A stretch of DNA of 64,000 bases from an uncultured Lachnospiraceae bacterium (GCA_934394565.1 CAKRQV010000007.1:1-64000), one strand, 5' to 3'; positions 17,176-26,804 are shown, numbered from the stretch's first letter. Numbers and translations: made by a program. The notes: generated by a model not told the origin, from the sequence alone.

Positions 17176-18579
17176 TTAGCGTTTGTTCTTTGCTGCTTTT
17201 CGTGCAAAGTAACTATTCGTCAGTTCCTTGACCTTACCGGACAACAGAAACAGTGCAATCAGGTTCGGGATGACCATGAGGCCGTTGAAGGTCTCTGAAA
17301 TATCCCAGATCACTCCAAGGTCTGTCGTCGCACCGACGATGGCAATGAAAGAATATACAAGCATAAACCCTTTATTAACCTTGCTGCCAAACAGATATTC
17401 GATACAACGGGTACCATACAGTCCCCAGCCGATTGTTGTAGACAGCGCAAAACAACACATGGCTACAGCCGTCACAATGGATATCCATCCACCATAGGTG
17501 GCGGTAAAGCCACTGATCGTCAGCTCAGCGCCGGCAGCCTGGCCAAAGCCGATGGATACCCCACTTGTCAGGATAACAAGAGCTGTCAATGTACAGATAA
17601 CGATCGTATCCATAAACACCTCAAAGATACCGAAAAAGCCCTGCTGTACCGGCTCCTTTATATCGGAAGCGGCATGGGCAATGGAGCCTGTACCAAGACC
17701 GGCTTCATTTGAAAAGATACCACGGGATACGCCCTTTTTCATACTGGTAAACATACTGCCGACCAGACCACCTGTCATGGCCGCCGGATTGAATGCGCAG
17801 GTAAAAATCTGTCCAAAAGCAGCTGGTACATTCCGGTAATTGATCACCAGCACACCAACAGCCAATATGACATACAGAGCTGCCATAAACGGAACCAGTT
17901 TCTCGGTGACTGTACCGATACGTTTCAGGCCACCGACAAGAATCAGGGCCACCAAAAGTGCGATCAGCACACCGATCACCAGATTGACACGACCAAAATA
18001 CTCCGGCGAACAGATATTCATATTCTGCAGCACACTGTCTACTGCGGTAATGATCGTATTGACCTGTGTGGCATTACCTGTACCAAATACAGTCAGAACG
18101 CCAAGTACAGCGTAGATCGCTGCGAGGAAATGCCAGTTTTTGGAAAGTCCGTTCTTAATATAGTACATTGGACCGCCAACCCAGTCCCCTTCTTTGTTTT
18201 TTTCGCGATAATGGACCGCCAGCGTAACCTCAGAAAACTTAGTACACATGCCAAGTAATGCACTGCACCACATCCAGAAAACAGCGCCCGGGCCACCGAT
18301 AGCTATGGCTCCGGCAACACCGGCAATATTGCCTGTACCTACCGTTGCCGCAAGGGCTGTACAGACCGCCTGAAACGGAGTGACAGAACCGTCAGAGGCT
18401 TCCTTTTTCTTAAACATACGGCCAATCGTGAGTTTCATAGCATAGCCGAATTTACGCAACTGTAAAAATTTGGTCTTATAGCTGAGCAGCAGACCGACAC
18501 CGATGATACAGATCATGGCCGGAACGCCCCAGACAAAATTATTGACTGCGGAATTGATTTTGATGATTTGTTCTAACAT
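17176..18579 (-). CDS. Alanine/glycine:cation symporter (AGCS family)
   Basis: Sodium- or proton-coupled uptake of alanine or glycine. 467 residues, about ten helices. The family signature is at TALAATVGTGNIAGVAGAIAI, followed by AVFWMWCSALLGMCTKFSEV and the motif GIFSNEAGLGTGSIAHAA. It starts 22 bp after the L,D-transpeptidase stop, so both may share a transcript. Confidence 0.92.
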   Translation of the reverse strand: MLEQIIKINSAVNNFVWGVPAMICIIGVGLLLSYKTKFLQLRKFGYAMKLTIGRMFKKKEASDGSVTPFQAVCTALAATVGTGNIAGVAGAIAIGGPGAVFWMWCSALLGMCTKFSEVTLAVHYREKNKEGDWVGGPMYYIKNGLSKNWHFLAAIYAVLGVLTVFGTGNATQVNTIITAVDSVLQNMNICSPEYFGRVNLVIGVLIALLVALILVGGLKRIGTVTEKLVPFMAALYVILAVGVLVINYRNVPAAFGQIFTCAFNPAAMTGGLVGSMFTSMKKGVSRGIFSNEAGLGTGSIAHAASDIKEPVQQGFFGIFEVFMDTIVICTLTALVILTSGVSIGFGQAAGAELTISGFTATYGGWISIVTAVAMCCFALSTTIGWGLYGTRCIEYLFGSKVNKGFMLVYSFIAIVGATTDLGVIWDISETFNGLMVIPNLIALFLLSGKVKELTNSYFARKAAKNKR

Positions 18580-18601
18580 AACTCTCTCTTTCGTGTGTTA
18601 T

Positions 18602-19435
18602 TTATTGTATATCCTGCACGGTAAAGACATAAGATGCCTGAGTTTTTAAATGCGTAGCAGGATCCGTCAATGTATAGGTCACCGTGTATTCTCCCGGAAT
18701 CTGTGTATTTACCGTATTCTGAATCTTCACAACACTTTTCAGTACTTCCTGAGACGTTGTTTTAGAAGAAAATGCCACCTGTAAATACGGATCAAACTCG
18801 GAGTTCCTGGCAATTGTTTTGGCTTTGTTCACCAGATCAATCCGCGGATAATATGGATTTGACGGATTTGGATCTGTCGGATCCCATCCGGAATTGTCAC
18901 CTGAAGGTATCCTGACCGGTGCCGTCACAGGCTTTACCAGCACTTTGCTGTCATTAATGATCACCCGGGTGCCGATTTTACACTTGTCATAGATCCACTT
19001 GGCATCTGCCACACTCAGCCGAACACAGCCTTTGGATGCCTGTCTGCCAAGTTTATTATATTCCCAGCGTTCCAGCGTCCGGATATTTTTCTTTTTGTAA
19101 GGGACAGAATGAAACAGATATGCACCGCTGATTCTTGTGGAATACTGACCATATACATTGCCTACCAGCTTTCTCCAGCGGTACTTCGCCTTTGTCCGGT
19201 AAGTACCACGAATGGTTGAATTGCCTTTGCCTGTTGAACAGTACATGGCCCGTACAAGTGCATGGCTTTTAGAATCCACAACATTGACCAGATTTGTCTT
19301 ACGGTTGACAAAGATCGTATACTGGCTTGTTTTTACCGTTTTTTTCTTTTTGGCTGCCTGTGCTGGATGCGGTACTAACAGAGCACCTGCAAGAAGCAGC
19401 AGAAAAAACAGCATAAGTTTTTTCTTTTTTTTCAT
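18602..19435 (-). CDS. Secreted L,D-transpeptidase with C-terminal Ig-like domain
   Basis: YkuD-fold enzyme acting on peptidoglycan stem peptides outside the cell. A signal peptide (MKKKKKLMLFFLLLLAGALL, cut after AQAA) is followed by the catalytic domain (about 40-165). The active-site Cys is in SKGCVRLS and a His is in LFHSVPY. A proline/aspartate linker joins a C-terminal beta domain (about 205-277, EYTVTYTLTD) typical of bacterial Ig-like modules. 277 residues. Confidence 0.88.
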   Translation of the reverse strand: MKKKKKLMLFFLLLLAGALLVPHPAQAAKKKKTVKTSQYTIFVNRKTNLVNVVDSKSHALVRAMYCSTGKGNSTIRGTYRTKAKYRWRKLVGNVYGQYSTRISGAYLFHSVPYKKKNIRTLERWEYNKLGRQASKGCVRLSVADAKWIYDKCKIGTRVIINDSKVLVKPVTAPVRIPSGDNSGWDPTDPNPSNPYYPRIDLVNKAKTIARNSEFDPYLQVAFSSKTTSQEVLKSVVKIQNTVNTQIPGEYTVTYTLTDPATHLKTQASYVFTVQDIQ

Positions 19436-19554
19436 GGTTTGTACTTCTCTCTCTTATTTTATACTGTAAAACTATACCATAAAGGCATGGACTTTACTAC
19501 AACAACTTATAAAAAAGGTAATGCGTTACTCTTTTTTTCCTATAATTCAAGGGA

Positions 19555-19592
19555 AAACAAATGCCACAGTCGCAAAAAGCAACTGTGGCACA
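19555..19592 (-). terminator. Terminator below the phosphoribosyltransferase-like gene
   Basis: TGCCACAGTCGC (19562-19573) pairs with GCAACTGTGGCA (19579-19590), one mismatch. Ts follow on the minus strand. Confidence 0.6.
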
Positions 19593-19624
19593 GGATATTT
19601 TCCATATGCAATTTTTCTGCACTC

Positions 19625-20263
19625 TTACAGTTTGGAATAGCCGTAGCTGCTGACAAGCCCGTCTACTTTGACCCCCTGCCTGCAGAGCGGGCATTCATGG
19701 CTTGGATAACTATGATACCCAGGAATATCACGACCGGTAAATACTGCATTGATCGGCATATCCGCCACTTTGCTGACAGCACTGAATATTGCAGATACAC
19801 CAGTAATCTTGCCACCGTAATACAGGATACTGTTGATCGTATTAGTCAGTGTATTACCTGTGGTGATGGAACCGGCCAGGATCAGGACATTCTTGCCGCC
19901 AATCATACTCTGACTGTTATCGCGGAAAATCAGCTGACCGGTATGTACGATTTCCGGCGCTACAATATACATTGTCTGATGGGCATTCATGGAGATGACA
20001 CCGCTTCTGGACAAACGCTCTGCCAGAAAAGCGCCAATGACCTCTGTACCATCCAGACAAACGATCGAATCAACGGGGATCGAAGCCACATAATCCGCAG
20101 CCAGCACATCGGCAATCCGCTGTGCTTCGGAGCAACGGGATTTCATTGTTACCATATCCAGGCAATGGGTGATATGGGACTGGGTCGTTGCGAAATGTCC
20201 CGGAAAGATTTTTAACTGGATACGGTTATCTTTAGCTGCATAAATCTTGTACATGGATTCCAT
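19625..20263 (-). CDS. Orotate phosphoribosyltransferase-like protein
   Basis: 212 residues with a type I phosphoribosyltransferase fold. The PRPP-binding loop is NVLILAGSITTGNTLTNTI, which replaces the usual acidic pair with AG. Two CxxC-like pairs near the C-terminus (ECPLCRQG) could bind metal. It is not next to pyrimidine genes. The altered PRPP loop makes real OPRT activity doubtful; it may be a regulator or a salvage enzyme. AAGGAGG precedes the start. Confidence 0.65.
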   Translation of the reverse strand: MESMYKIYAAKDNRIQLKIFPGHFATTQSHITHCLDMVTMKSRCSEAQRIADVLAADYVASIPVDSIVCLDGTEVIGAFLAERLSRSGVISMNAHQTMYIVAPEIVHTGQLIFRDNSQSMIGGKNVLILAGSITTGNTLTNTINSILYYGGKITGVSAIFSAVSKVADMPINAVFTGRDIPGYHSYPSHECPLCRQGVKVDGLVSSYGYSKL

Positions 20264-20447
20264 AGATACCCTCCTTCTTCCGACAGTCTGCCTGCCGGAA
20301 ACTGTTATTATCTATTATATCATCCCGAAGTTTTATATAACAGAAAAATTCTCCTGCGAATTGCCGAAATATTCGCACAATTTCTGGTTAATCTGCCCGC
20401 AAGGTACAGTATCACAGCCATTACACCATAACAGCCTTATTTTATGC

Positions 20448-22502
20448 CTATAGCACCACATCCTGTAATTTCTGTGTCATATAGCGATCTACACGTGCAC
20501 CAAGCAGATGGTGTTCTTTCTTTTCCAGCTGCGGATCTTCTTTCAAAAGTGCCGCCGCATCCTGGGAAGCCTGCTGCAGCAGCTTCGTATCCCGGTAAAT
20601 ATCACCGATGGCAAACTCCATCAGACCGCTTTGCCGTATCCCGAAAAAATCTCCCGGTCCCCGCAGCTTCATATCCTCATCCGCAATCACAAAACCATCG
20701 TTTGTCTTTTGCAGGATATCCAGCCGCCTGCTGTTTTCCTCCGCATCATTTCCACGGATAAAAATGCAGTAAGACTGATCCTTCCCTCTGCCCACACGCC
20801 CCCTGAGCTGATGTAGCTGTGCAAGCCCAAAGCGCTCGGCATTCTCTACCATCATCACCGTAGCATTCGGCACATTCACACCGACCTCCACAACAGTCGT
20901 AGATACCAGCACCTGAATCTCGTTAGCCGCAAAAGCCGACATAACCGCATCCTTGTCTGCCGGACGCATCTGCCCATGTAAAAGTCCAACCTTATACTCT
21001 TTAAAAACTTTCTGGCAGGTCACAGCATAGTCTGTCACATTCTCTGCCTCGATTTCCTCGCTCGCTTCAACCATCGGGCAGATCACATATGCCTGATGAC
21101 CGGCTGCCAGCTCCTTTTCGATAAAACGATACGCTGTCTGGCGATAAGATGTATCCACGACACAGTTTTTTATAGGTTTGCGCTTCGCCGGTTTTTCATC
21201 CACGATAGAAATATCCAGATCCCCGTACAGAATCATTGCCAGCGTCCGCGGAATCGGTGTAGCACTCATGACGGCAATATTCGGTTTGCAGCCTCTTGTG
21301 GAAAGAGCTTCTCGTTGTCTCACACCAAACCGGTGCTGCTCATCCGTAATGACAAGTCCCAGTGCCTTATACTCAACACTTTCCTGAATCAGCGCATGCG
21401 TACCGATCACAAAAGAAGCCAAGCCACGCCTGATTTGTTCCTTCGCTGCTCTTTTTTCCTTTGCCGTGCAGGAGCCGGTAAGCAGTACAGCCTTCGATGG
21501 ATCCATATCGTTATCCAGCAGAAGTGCGCAAAAATCCTCATAATGCTGTCGGGCTAGTACCTCTGTCGGGGCCATCAGGGCACTCTGCCAGCCATTTTCG
21601 TCCGCCATCACCATTGCAAGAAATGCCAGAATCGTCTTACCACTTCCAACATCTCCCTGGATCAAACGATTCATCAGCGTGTCCGAGGCCAGATCCATCT
21701 CCATCTGGCTCCAGACTCTCAGCTGTGCATCTGTCAGCCGGTAGGGCAGCGAATCCATAATCTCCTCCGTCTTCCAGCCAGCCTTCATCGGGAAATGATT
21801 GCATGTATCCTCCTGCGCCGTTTTCAATTTCTGCATACACAGAATGAACAGGAAAAACTCCTCATATGCGAGCCTTTTTCTCGCAGAAAGAAACAGTTCC
21901 TGGTTCTTTGGAAAATGAATGCACTCCATCGCCTGTCTGAGCGATACAAAAGCATACTTTTGCAAGAGATCCTCTGGCATCCAGTCCGTCAGCACCGTCT
22001 GATCCAGCGCGCTGCGCACCATCTTGCTCACCGTCTTATTTGAAAGCCCTGCAGTCAGTCCGTACATCGGCTGCATCGTCTCCTGCACCTCATCATACTT
22101 GCCAAGTGTAAAGATCTCCGGCTGTTCCATCGTCAGCCGGTTATTTTTCAGTACTGTCCGCCCCCGGAACACAAACACAGCCCCTCGTTTTAAAACAGAA
22201 CGCAGAAACGGCATATTAAACCAGGTCAGTGCCAGCTTTCCCGTTGCATCCTGTACCGTTGTCGTCAGAACTGTCAGCTTTTTTACCGCCCGCATCTCAA
22301 CAGGAAATGTCAGGACTGCCATCACAGCTGCCTTCTCTCCGACTTTAATTTCCCCGATATGCACAGGTGTCTTATAGGTATCATACTCCCGCGGATAATA
22401 TCGCAAGAGATCCCCCGTCGTCCGGATGCCAAGCTTTGCAAACAATTTTTCAGTTTTCTCACCGACACCCTTTAAGGATCGGATTAGTTCTTTGTCATCC
22501 AT
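20448..22502 (-). CDS. recG: ATP-dependent DNA helicase RecG
   Basis: Branch-migrating helicase that remodels stalled forks and Holliday junctions. 684 residues. An N-terminal wedge/OB domain (about 1-230) precedes two RecA-like domains with Walker A GDVGSGKT, the DEQH box ITDEQHRFG, and the C-terminal QLRGRVGRG motif. It follows the FakA-like gene across an intrinsic terminator. AGGGG lies 8 nt before the ATG. Confidence 0.96.
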   Translation of the reverse strand: MDDKELIRSLKGVGEKTEKLFAKLGIRTTGDLLRYYPREYDTYKTPVHIGEIKVGEKAAVMAVLTFPVEMRAVKKLTVLTTTVQDATGKLALTWFNMPFLRSVLKRGAVFVFRGRTVLKNNRLTMEQPEIFTLGKYDEVQETMQPMYGLTAGLSNKTVSKMVRSALDQTVLTDWMPEDLLQKYAFVSLRQAMECIHFPKNQELFLSARKRLAYEEFFLFILCMQKLKTAQEDTCNHFPMKAGWKTEEIMDSLPYRLTDAQLRVWSQMEMDLASDTLMNRLIQGDVGSGKTILAFLAMVMADENGWQSALMAPTEVLARQHYEDFCALLLDNDMDPSKAVLLTGSCTAKEKRAAKEQIRRGLASFVIGTHALIQESVEYKALGLVITDEQHRFGVRQREALSTRGCKPNIAVMSATPIPRTLAMILYGDLDISIVDEKPAKRKPIKNCVVDTSYRQTAYRFIEKELAAGHQAYVICPMVEASEEIEAENVTDYAVTCQKVFKEYKVGLLHGQMRPADKDAVMSAFAANEIQVLVSTTVVEVGVNVPNATVMMVENAERFGLAQLHQLRGRVGRGKDQSYCIFIRGNDAEENSRRLDILQKTNDGFVIADEDMKLRGPGDFFGIRQSGLMEFAIGDIYRDTKLLQQASQDAAALLKEDPQLEKKEHHLLGARVDRYMTQKLQDVVL

Positions 22503-22521
22503 CTGTTATACCCCTATACTT

Positions 22522-22562
22522 AAAAAAGGGTGGGAGTTTTCATCCCACCCGCATCTTTTTTA
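22522..22562. terminator. Terminator between the FakA-like gene and recG
   Basis: GGGTGGGA (22528-22535) and TCCCACCC (22543-22550), with A and T runs on both sides. On the minus strand it lies directly after the FakA-like stop. Confidence 0.8.
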
Positions 22563-22563
22563 T

Positions 22564-24219
22564 TTATTCAACAGAAATAATGCAGTAATAGATTGGCTGA
22601 CCACCCGCATTCACTTCGATATCACAGTCCGGATATACATTCTCAAGCTCCGCAGCCAGTGCATTGGCAGCTTCTTCCGAGTATTCCTCACCATAGTAAA
22701 TACTGATCAGTTCGGTGTCCTCGTCAGCCATCTCCTTGACGGCCTCCATAGCCACCGCATCAATCTTTGTACCCACAGCCAGGATACCATGATCGCCGAC
22801 AGCCATAATGTCATTCTCATGAATCTCTTTGTCATCGATCTTTGTATCACGTACAGCATAGGTAATCTGCGCCGTCTTGACCAGGGCCACAGCCTCCAGC
22901 ATTGCTTCCTCATTCTCTTCGACGCTCATCTCCGGTGCATAGGCAATCAGCGCGCTAAGCCCCTGCGGAATCGTCTTGGTCGGAACGACGATAATCTTTT
23001 TATCCTCAGTCAGATCCCGCGCCTGATTAGCAGCCATAACGATATTCTTATTATTCGGCAGAATAAAGATCGTATCGGCATGTACCTGTTTGATTGCATT
23101 GAGCATATCCTCTGTACTTGGGTTCATCGTCTGACCACCTTCGATCAGGCAGTCCACACCCAACTCGCGGAAAATATCGCCCATACCTGCGCCAACAGAT
23201 ACAGAAATAAAACCGACGGGCTTATTCTCCACCGGCATAGCATTTTCTTCTTTCGCTTTGGCTCTTTCCATCAGTTCGGCCATCAGCTCAGCATCCTCTT
23301 TGCGTTCTTTCTCCGTATCCTCATGCAGATTGTGTACAGAGATCAAAGTTAATGCACCGTAATTTAAGGCCTTTGTCAATGCCAGTCCAGGATCGTTAGT
23401 ATGCATATGGACACGTACCTTGCCGGAATCTGTCAGATAAACAACGGCATCACCAAGTGTTGCCATATACTCCTTGACCTCTTTGACAGACTCATCGGCC
23501 AGCGATCCGGCCGGTTTGATCTTGAATGCCACGCTGTAGCTGTATTTTAAAACTTCCTTTTTAGCTTCACCTTCGCCGGCAGTAACCTCCTTACCGATGA
23601 AAGCCAGATATGCACCTTCAAGAATACACATCAGACCCTGTCCACCGGAATCCACTACACCGGCTTCTTTCAGCACTGGCAAAAGCTCTGGCGTACGTTC
23701 CAGTGTTGCATTACCTTCATCAATTACCTGACGGAGAAAATCCTCCATGGAAATCTCTTCTGTCTCAGCAAGAGCGGCAAGCTCACGGGCTTTTTCGGAT
23801 ACACCACGGGCTACGGTCAGAATCGTACCTTCCTTGGGCTTCATAACGGCTTTGTAGGCAGTCTCGCATGCTTTTTCCACAGCAGCGGCTACCTCTGTAA
23901 GTCCCAGTACTTCTTTTTCTTTTACAGCCTTACCAAAACCACGAAACAGCTGGGAAAGGATAACCCCAGAGTTACCTCTTGCACCACGCAGGGATCCGGA
24001 TGACATGGCTTTGGACACCGTTGTCATGGTCATTTCGGAAAGCTTCTCCACCTCACCGACAGCAGAAAGAATGGTCATTGTCATATTTGTACCGGTATCA
24101 CCATCAGGAACCGGGAATACATTCAGTTCATTGATCCATTCTTTTTTTAACTCCAGATTTCTGGCACCGGACAGAAACATCCGTGCCAGCATCTGCGCAT
24201 CTATCGTATTTGCAGACAT
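22564..24219 (-). CDS. DAK2-domain fatty acid kinase-like protein (YloV/FakA family)
   Basis: The N-terminal DhaL/DAK2 kinase domain (about 1-200) holds the ATP/Mg signature FPVPDGDTGTNM and LRGARGNSGVILSQLFRGF. A C-terminal DegV-like half follows. In Staphylococcus, FakA phosphorylates fatty acids presented by a DegV-type FakB. A DegV-family gene is at 41,372 in this window. 551 residues. AAGGAGG precedes the start, 19 bp after the Asp23 gene, an arrangement seen widely in Firmicutes. Confidence 0.9.
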   Translation of the reverse strand: MSANTIDAQMLARMFLSGARNLELKKEWINELNVFPVPDGDTGTNMTMTILSAVGEVEKLSEMTMTTVSKAMSSGSLRGARGNSGVILSQLFRGFGKAVKEKEVLGLTEVAAAVEKACETAYKAVMKPKEGTILTVARGVSEKARELAALAETEEISMEDFLRQVIDEGNATLERTPELLPVLKEAGVVDSGGQGLMCILEGAYLAFIGKEVTAGEGEAKKEVLKYSYSVAFKIKPAGSLADESVKEVKEYMATLGDAVVYLTDSGKVRVHMHTNDPGLALTKALNYGALTLISVHNLHEDTEKERKEDAELMAELMERAKAKEENAMPVENKPVGFISVSVGAGMGDIFRELGVDCLIEGGQTMNPSTEDMLNAIKQVHADTIFILPNNKNIVMAANQARDLTEDKKIIVVPTKTIPQGLSALIAYAPEMSVEENEEAMLEAVALVKTAQITYAVRDTKIDDKEIHENDIMAVGDHGILAVGTKIDAVAMEAVKEMADEDTELISIYYGEEYSEEAANALAAELENVYPDCDIEVNAGGQPIYYCIISVE

Positions 24220-24238
24220 TAAAACGTCCTCCTTAAAA

Positions 24239-24595
24239 TCAGTCTATTACGCGGATGCCTTCAACGAGGACATCAATATGCTCCACTTCCATACCCGTGA
24301 AGCCTTCAACTTTGTGCTTTACGCTGTCCATCAGATTATCAGCAACCGCACTGATGCTGACACCATAGGCAACGATTACATGAAACTCCAATGAAATCTT
24401 ATTATCTGTCACCGTAGCATGTACACCCCGACGGAGACTTTCTTTTTTCAAAAGTTTAAACACACCATCCTTGACACTGATGGCTGCCATACCTACAATA
24501 CCGAAAACTTCCATGGCAACACTGCCGGCGTAGGCAGCGATCACATCGGAATCAATGGTAATCTGGCCTAAATCTGTATTCATATGACCTTTCAT
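24239..24595 (-). CDS. Asp23/Gls24-family envelope stress protein
   Basis: 118 residues with the family core DLGQITIDSDVIAAYAGSVA and VHATVTDNKISLEFHVIVAYG. These small proteins lie at the membrane and respond to envelope stress; the one beside yloV is usually constitutive. The start at 24595 (MKGHMNTDLG) has GGAGG 7 nt upstream; a 34-codon upstream extension lacks a ribosome site. First gene of a pair with the FakA-like kinase. Confidence 0.9.
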   Translation of the reverse strand: MKGHMNTDLGQITIDSDVIAAYAGSVAMEVFGIVGMAAISVKDGVFKLLKKESLRRGVHATVTDNKISLEFHVIVAYGVSISAVADNLMDSVKHKVEGFTGMEVEHIDVLVEGIRVID

Positions 24596-24646
24596 ATCGT
24601 TTCCTCCATAGGTTGTTATTTGTAAGTTTTCAAAATAACTTAAATT

Positions 24647-24675
24647 ATTATACCCTGTTTTCATGGAAAATGGAA
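24647..24675 (-). promoter_or_regulatory. Promoter of the Asp23-FakA-like pair
   Basis: Minus strand TTCCAT (24670-24675), 17 bp, TATAAT (24647-24652). The leader is about 45 nt. Confidence 0.5.
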
Positions 24676-24714
24676 TGTTTTTTAGAAAATAAGGCAAATT
24701 TTAATGAACAGGCA

Positions 24715-24746
24715 GAAAAAAAGCAGCACACATGGTGCTGCTTTAA
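24715..24746 (-). terminator. Terminator of rpmB
   Basis: AAGCAGCAC (24721-24729) and GTGCTGCTT (24735-24743), followed by seven Ts on the minus strand. Textbook intrinsic terminator. Confidence 0.88.
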
Positions 24747-24759
24747 AACATTTCTTTGA

Positions 24760-24945
24760 TTAAGCTCTTTCTACTGCACCAGATCTTAAACAAGAAGTGC
24801 AGACATGAATTCTCTTCGGAGTTCCGTTTACGTTAGCTTTAACTGTCTTGATGTTGGATTTCCACATCTTGTTGGATCTTCTATGAGAATGGCTCACGTT
24901 GTTTCCGAAATGAGCACCTTTTTCACAAATTGCACACTTTGCCAT
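24760..24945 (-). CDS. rpmB: 50S ribosomal protein L28
   Basis: Small large-subunit protein. 61 residues with MAKCAICEKGAHFGNNVSHS and paired Cys (CAIC, CTSC) that can bind zinc. The start at 24945 has AAGGAGG upstream; an upstream ATG at 24996 lies before the ribosome site and is rejected. It has its own promoter and terminator. Confidence 0.95.
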   Translation of the reverse strand: MAKCAICEKGAHFGNNVSHSHRRSNKMWKSNIKTVKANVNGTPKRIHVCTSCLRSGAVERA

Positions 24946-25001
24946 GATTAGCACCTCCTTGCGACATATACTAGTCTGCTCACAGACCTGCAACATATAA
25001 T

Positions 25002-25030
25002 ATATTAGCAGATGAATTCTGAATTTGCAA
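25002..25030 (-). promoter_or_regulatory. Promoter of rpmB
   Basis: Minus strand TTGCAA (25025-25030), 17 bp, TAATAT (25002-25007). Confidence 0.55.
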
Positions 25031-25107
25031 GAGAAATTTTCGTTATACGCAAAAAAAATTTCAGAAGATTACCTTTATGCCGTAATCCATCCTGCAATCC
25101 CGTCATT

Positions 25108-25533
25108 CTAACGATACTTCAGAAGCTCCTGAAATGCCGCTTCTCCAAAGACCGCCAGCGCATGATCCTCTTCACCGGTACCACCGCTGATCCCCAGTCC
25201 TCCGACGATCTCACCGTCTGCTTTCAGGGGAATACCACCACCAAATATAACAATACGGCCTCCGTCTAGCTTATCCACACCATAAAATGTGCCGCCTGGC
25301 TGTGCCAGCTTTGAAAGCTCCATCGTAGACATCTTGACAGCTACGGATGTGTAAGCTTTCTTCGTTGCCACATCATAGCTGACCAGAAACGCATCGTCCA
25401 TGCAGTGCACGGCAATCGGATTGCCATGGGCATTGCACAGTGCGATCACAGCTTTCTGCCCCAGACTTTCTGCTCTTTTTTCAATAATTTCCATCAGCTG
25501 CTTGGCCATATGGAGTGTTAAACAGGTACTCAT
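25108..25533 (-). CDS. GlcG/HbpS-family heme-binding-like protein
   Basis: 141 residues with family motifs ALCNAHGNPIAVHCMDDAF and GGRIVIFGGGIPLKADGEIVGGLGISGGTGEEDHA. Members bind heme or cobalamin precursors, or form the PduO C-terminal domain; a ligand cannot be inferred here. A strong promoter precedes it and it appears monocistronic. Confidence 0.85.
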   Translation of the reverse strand: MSTCLTLHMAKQLMEIIEKRAESLGQKAVIALCNAHGNPIAVHCMDDAFLVSYDVATKKAYTSVAVKMSTMELSKLAQPGGTFYGVDKLDGGRIVIFGGGIPLKADGEIVGGLGISGGTGEEDHALAVFGEAAFQELLKYR

Positions 25534-25569
25534 TTATTTGTCCGCCTTTTTCTTTACAATACTAAATAC

Positions 25570-25598
25570 AGTATACTCATTTTTGACATACCTGTCAA
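25570..25598 (-). promoter_or_regulatory. Promoter of the GlcG/HbpS-like gene
   Basis: Minus strand TTGACA (25593-25598), 17 bp, TATACT (25570-25575); near-consensus. Confidence 0.7.
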
Positions 25599-25717
25599 TG
25601 TCAGCACCTGCTCTATTTCCTCACACAGCCACTTCAAAATACCTGTTCTACACGTTTACACATCACAATAGCAGGCATTCAGGCACCTGGCAGCCATCCA
25701 TCTGCGAACGAAGCTTT

Positions 25718-26605
25718 TTATTCACACACAGAAATCAGATAGGATGTCTCAAATGTTTCTCCTCCATCCAGACACTGACCGTATTCTCTCTGCTCCAGCG
25801 TACCACCAAAATCAATGGCATCGCTGCGTCCGTACCACGGTTCAAGGCAGATGAACGGAGCCTGTTTGCCTGCAGGTGACCAGATGCCAAAAAGCGGTGC
25901 ATCAAATGTCAGCATCAGATACGGCTGACCATCGCTGCCGGCCAGTCCAACCATGCCGGCCTGTCTGTTTTCAATGATCAGGACATCTTTGTCAAACAGA
26001 TGCTCTTTGATCTCTGCCCTACGGTTTTCCAGCGGAAGATCATGCATTTCCGGAAGCACACAGCTTGTCTTTGTATCGATCTGTTTGTAAGCCAGCGCAT
26101 CTCCCTCGGCATCCGGGAAGCACAGATAGCCATCCCATTGTTTTTCGCCTTCTTTTATCGGACACATAAAAGCCGGATGTGCACCAATGGAAAAATACAT
26201 CTTGTCTTCTGCAGGATTTGTCACTTTCCAGAGCACTTTCAGAGAGCTGTCTTTTAGTTCGTAGGAGATCTCCAGCTGGAAATCAAACGGATAGACTTTT
26301 TTTGTCTCCTCTGTCTGGTGCAGAACAAATGTGATCCTGTCATCCTCACGGGCGAGCATATCAAATTCCTGATTGCGGGCAAAACCATGATGCGGGATTT
26401 CATAGGTGTTTCCTTTATATGTGTATCTGCCGTCTTTTACAGCACCTACAAACGGGAACAGCACTGGGGAAGACCAGCCCCAGTATGCCTTGTCGCCTTT
26501 CCATATAAGTTCTGTGTTGTCTGCTTTTCTGACAAGAGAAATCAGCTCAGCACTTTTTCTGCGAAAGGATGCTTTCAGTTTTTCATTTTCAAGTACGTAC
26601 ACCAT
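25718..26605 (-). CDS. Aldose 1-epimerase family protein (LacX/GalM-like)
   Basis: 295 residues with the beta-sandwich galactose-mutarotase fold. Conserved pieces are IPHHGFARNQEF, YFSIGAHPAFMCP (catalytic His) and FICLEPWYGRSD (catalytic Glu). It probably interconverts sugar anomers; the substrate is not readable. No sugar operon flanks it. Confidence 0.85.
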   Translation of the reverse strand: MVYVLENEKLKASFRRKSAELISLVRKADNTELIWKGDKAYWGWSSPVLFPFVGAVKDGRYTYKGNTYEIPHHGFARNQEFDMLAREDDRITFVLHQTEETKKVYPFDFQLEISYELKDSSLKVLWKVTNPAEDKMYFSIGAHPAFMCPIKEGEKQWDGYLCFPDAEGDALAYKQIDTKTSCVLPEMHDLPLENRRAEIKEHLFDKDVLIIENRQAGMVGLAGSDGQPYLMLTFDAPLFGIWSPAGKQAPFICLEPWYGRSDAIDFGGTLEQREYGQCLDGGETFETSYLISVCE

Positions 26606-26657
26606 GGATATCTCCTCCTGTATATTATAACTATAAAGGTTTGTGCCTTTTTATCTT

Positions 26658-26804
26658 TTATGTTTTATCCTGACAAAAAATATAATATCCCAGCAGCATC
26701 AGGCATACCGCCAGTACAAATGCCCATAACTTATCCGGCAGGAAAAACTGCAGAAGCATCCCGCAGCCCAGCCAGAAAAACGCAAAACCCAGCAGCTGAT
26801 TCAT
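26658..26804 (-). CDS. 48-residue hydrophobic membrane protein
   Basis: Short gene: MNQLLGFAFFWLGCGMLL starts a first membrane helix (5-20). A Pro-Asp-Lys turn and a second helix (28-43) lead to a charged end CQDKT. An AGG is the only weak ribosome site upstream. It lies between the gerW-like gene and the epimerase in the same direction and has no good partner. The two-helix pattern and clean ORF support a real small membrane protein, function unknown. Confidence 0.6.
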   Translation of the reverse strand: MNQLLGFAFFWLGCGMLLQFFLPDKLWAFVLAVCLMLLGYYIFCQDKT

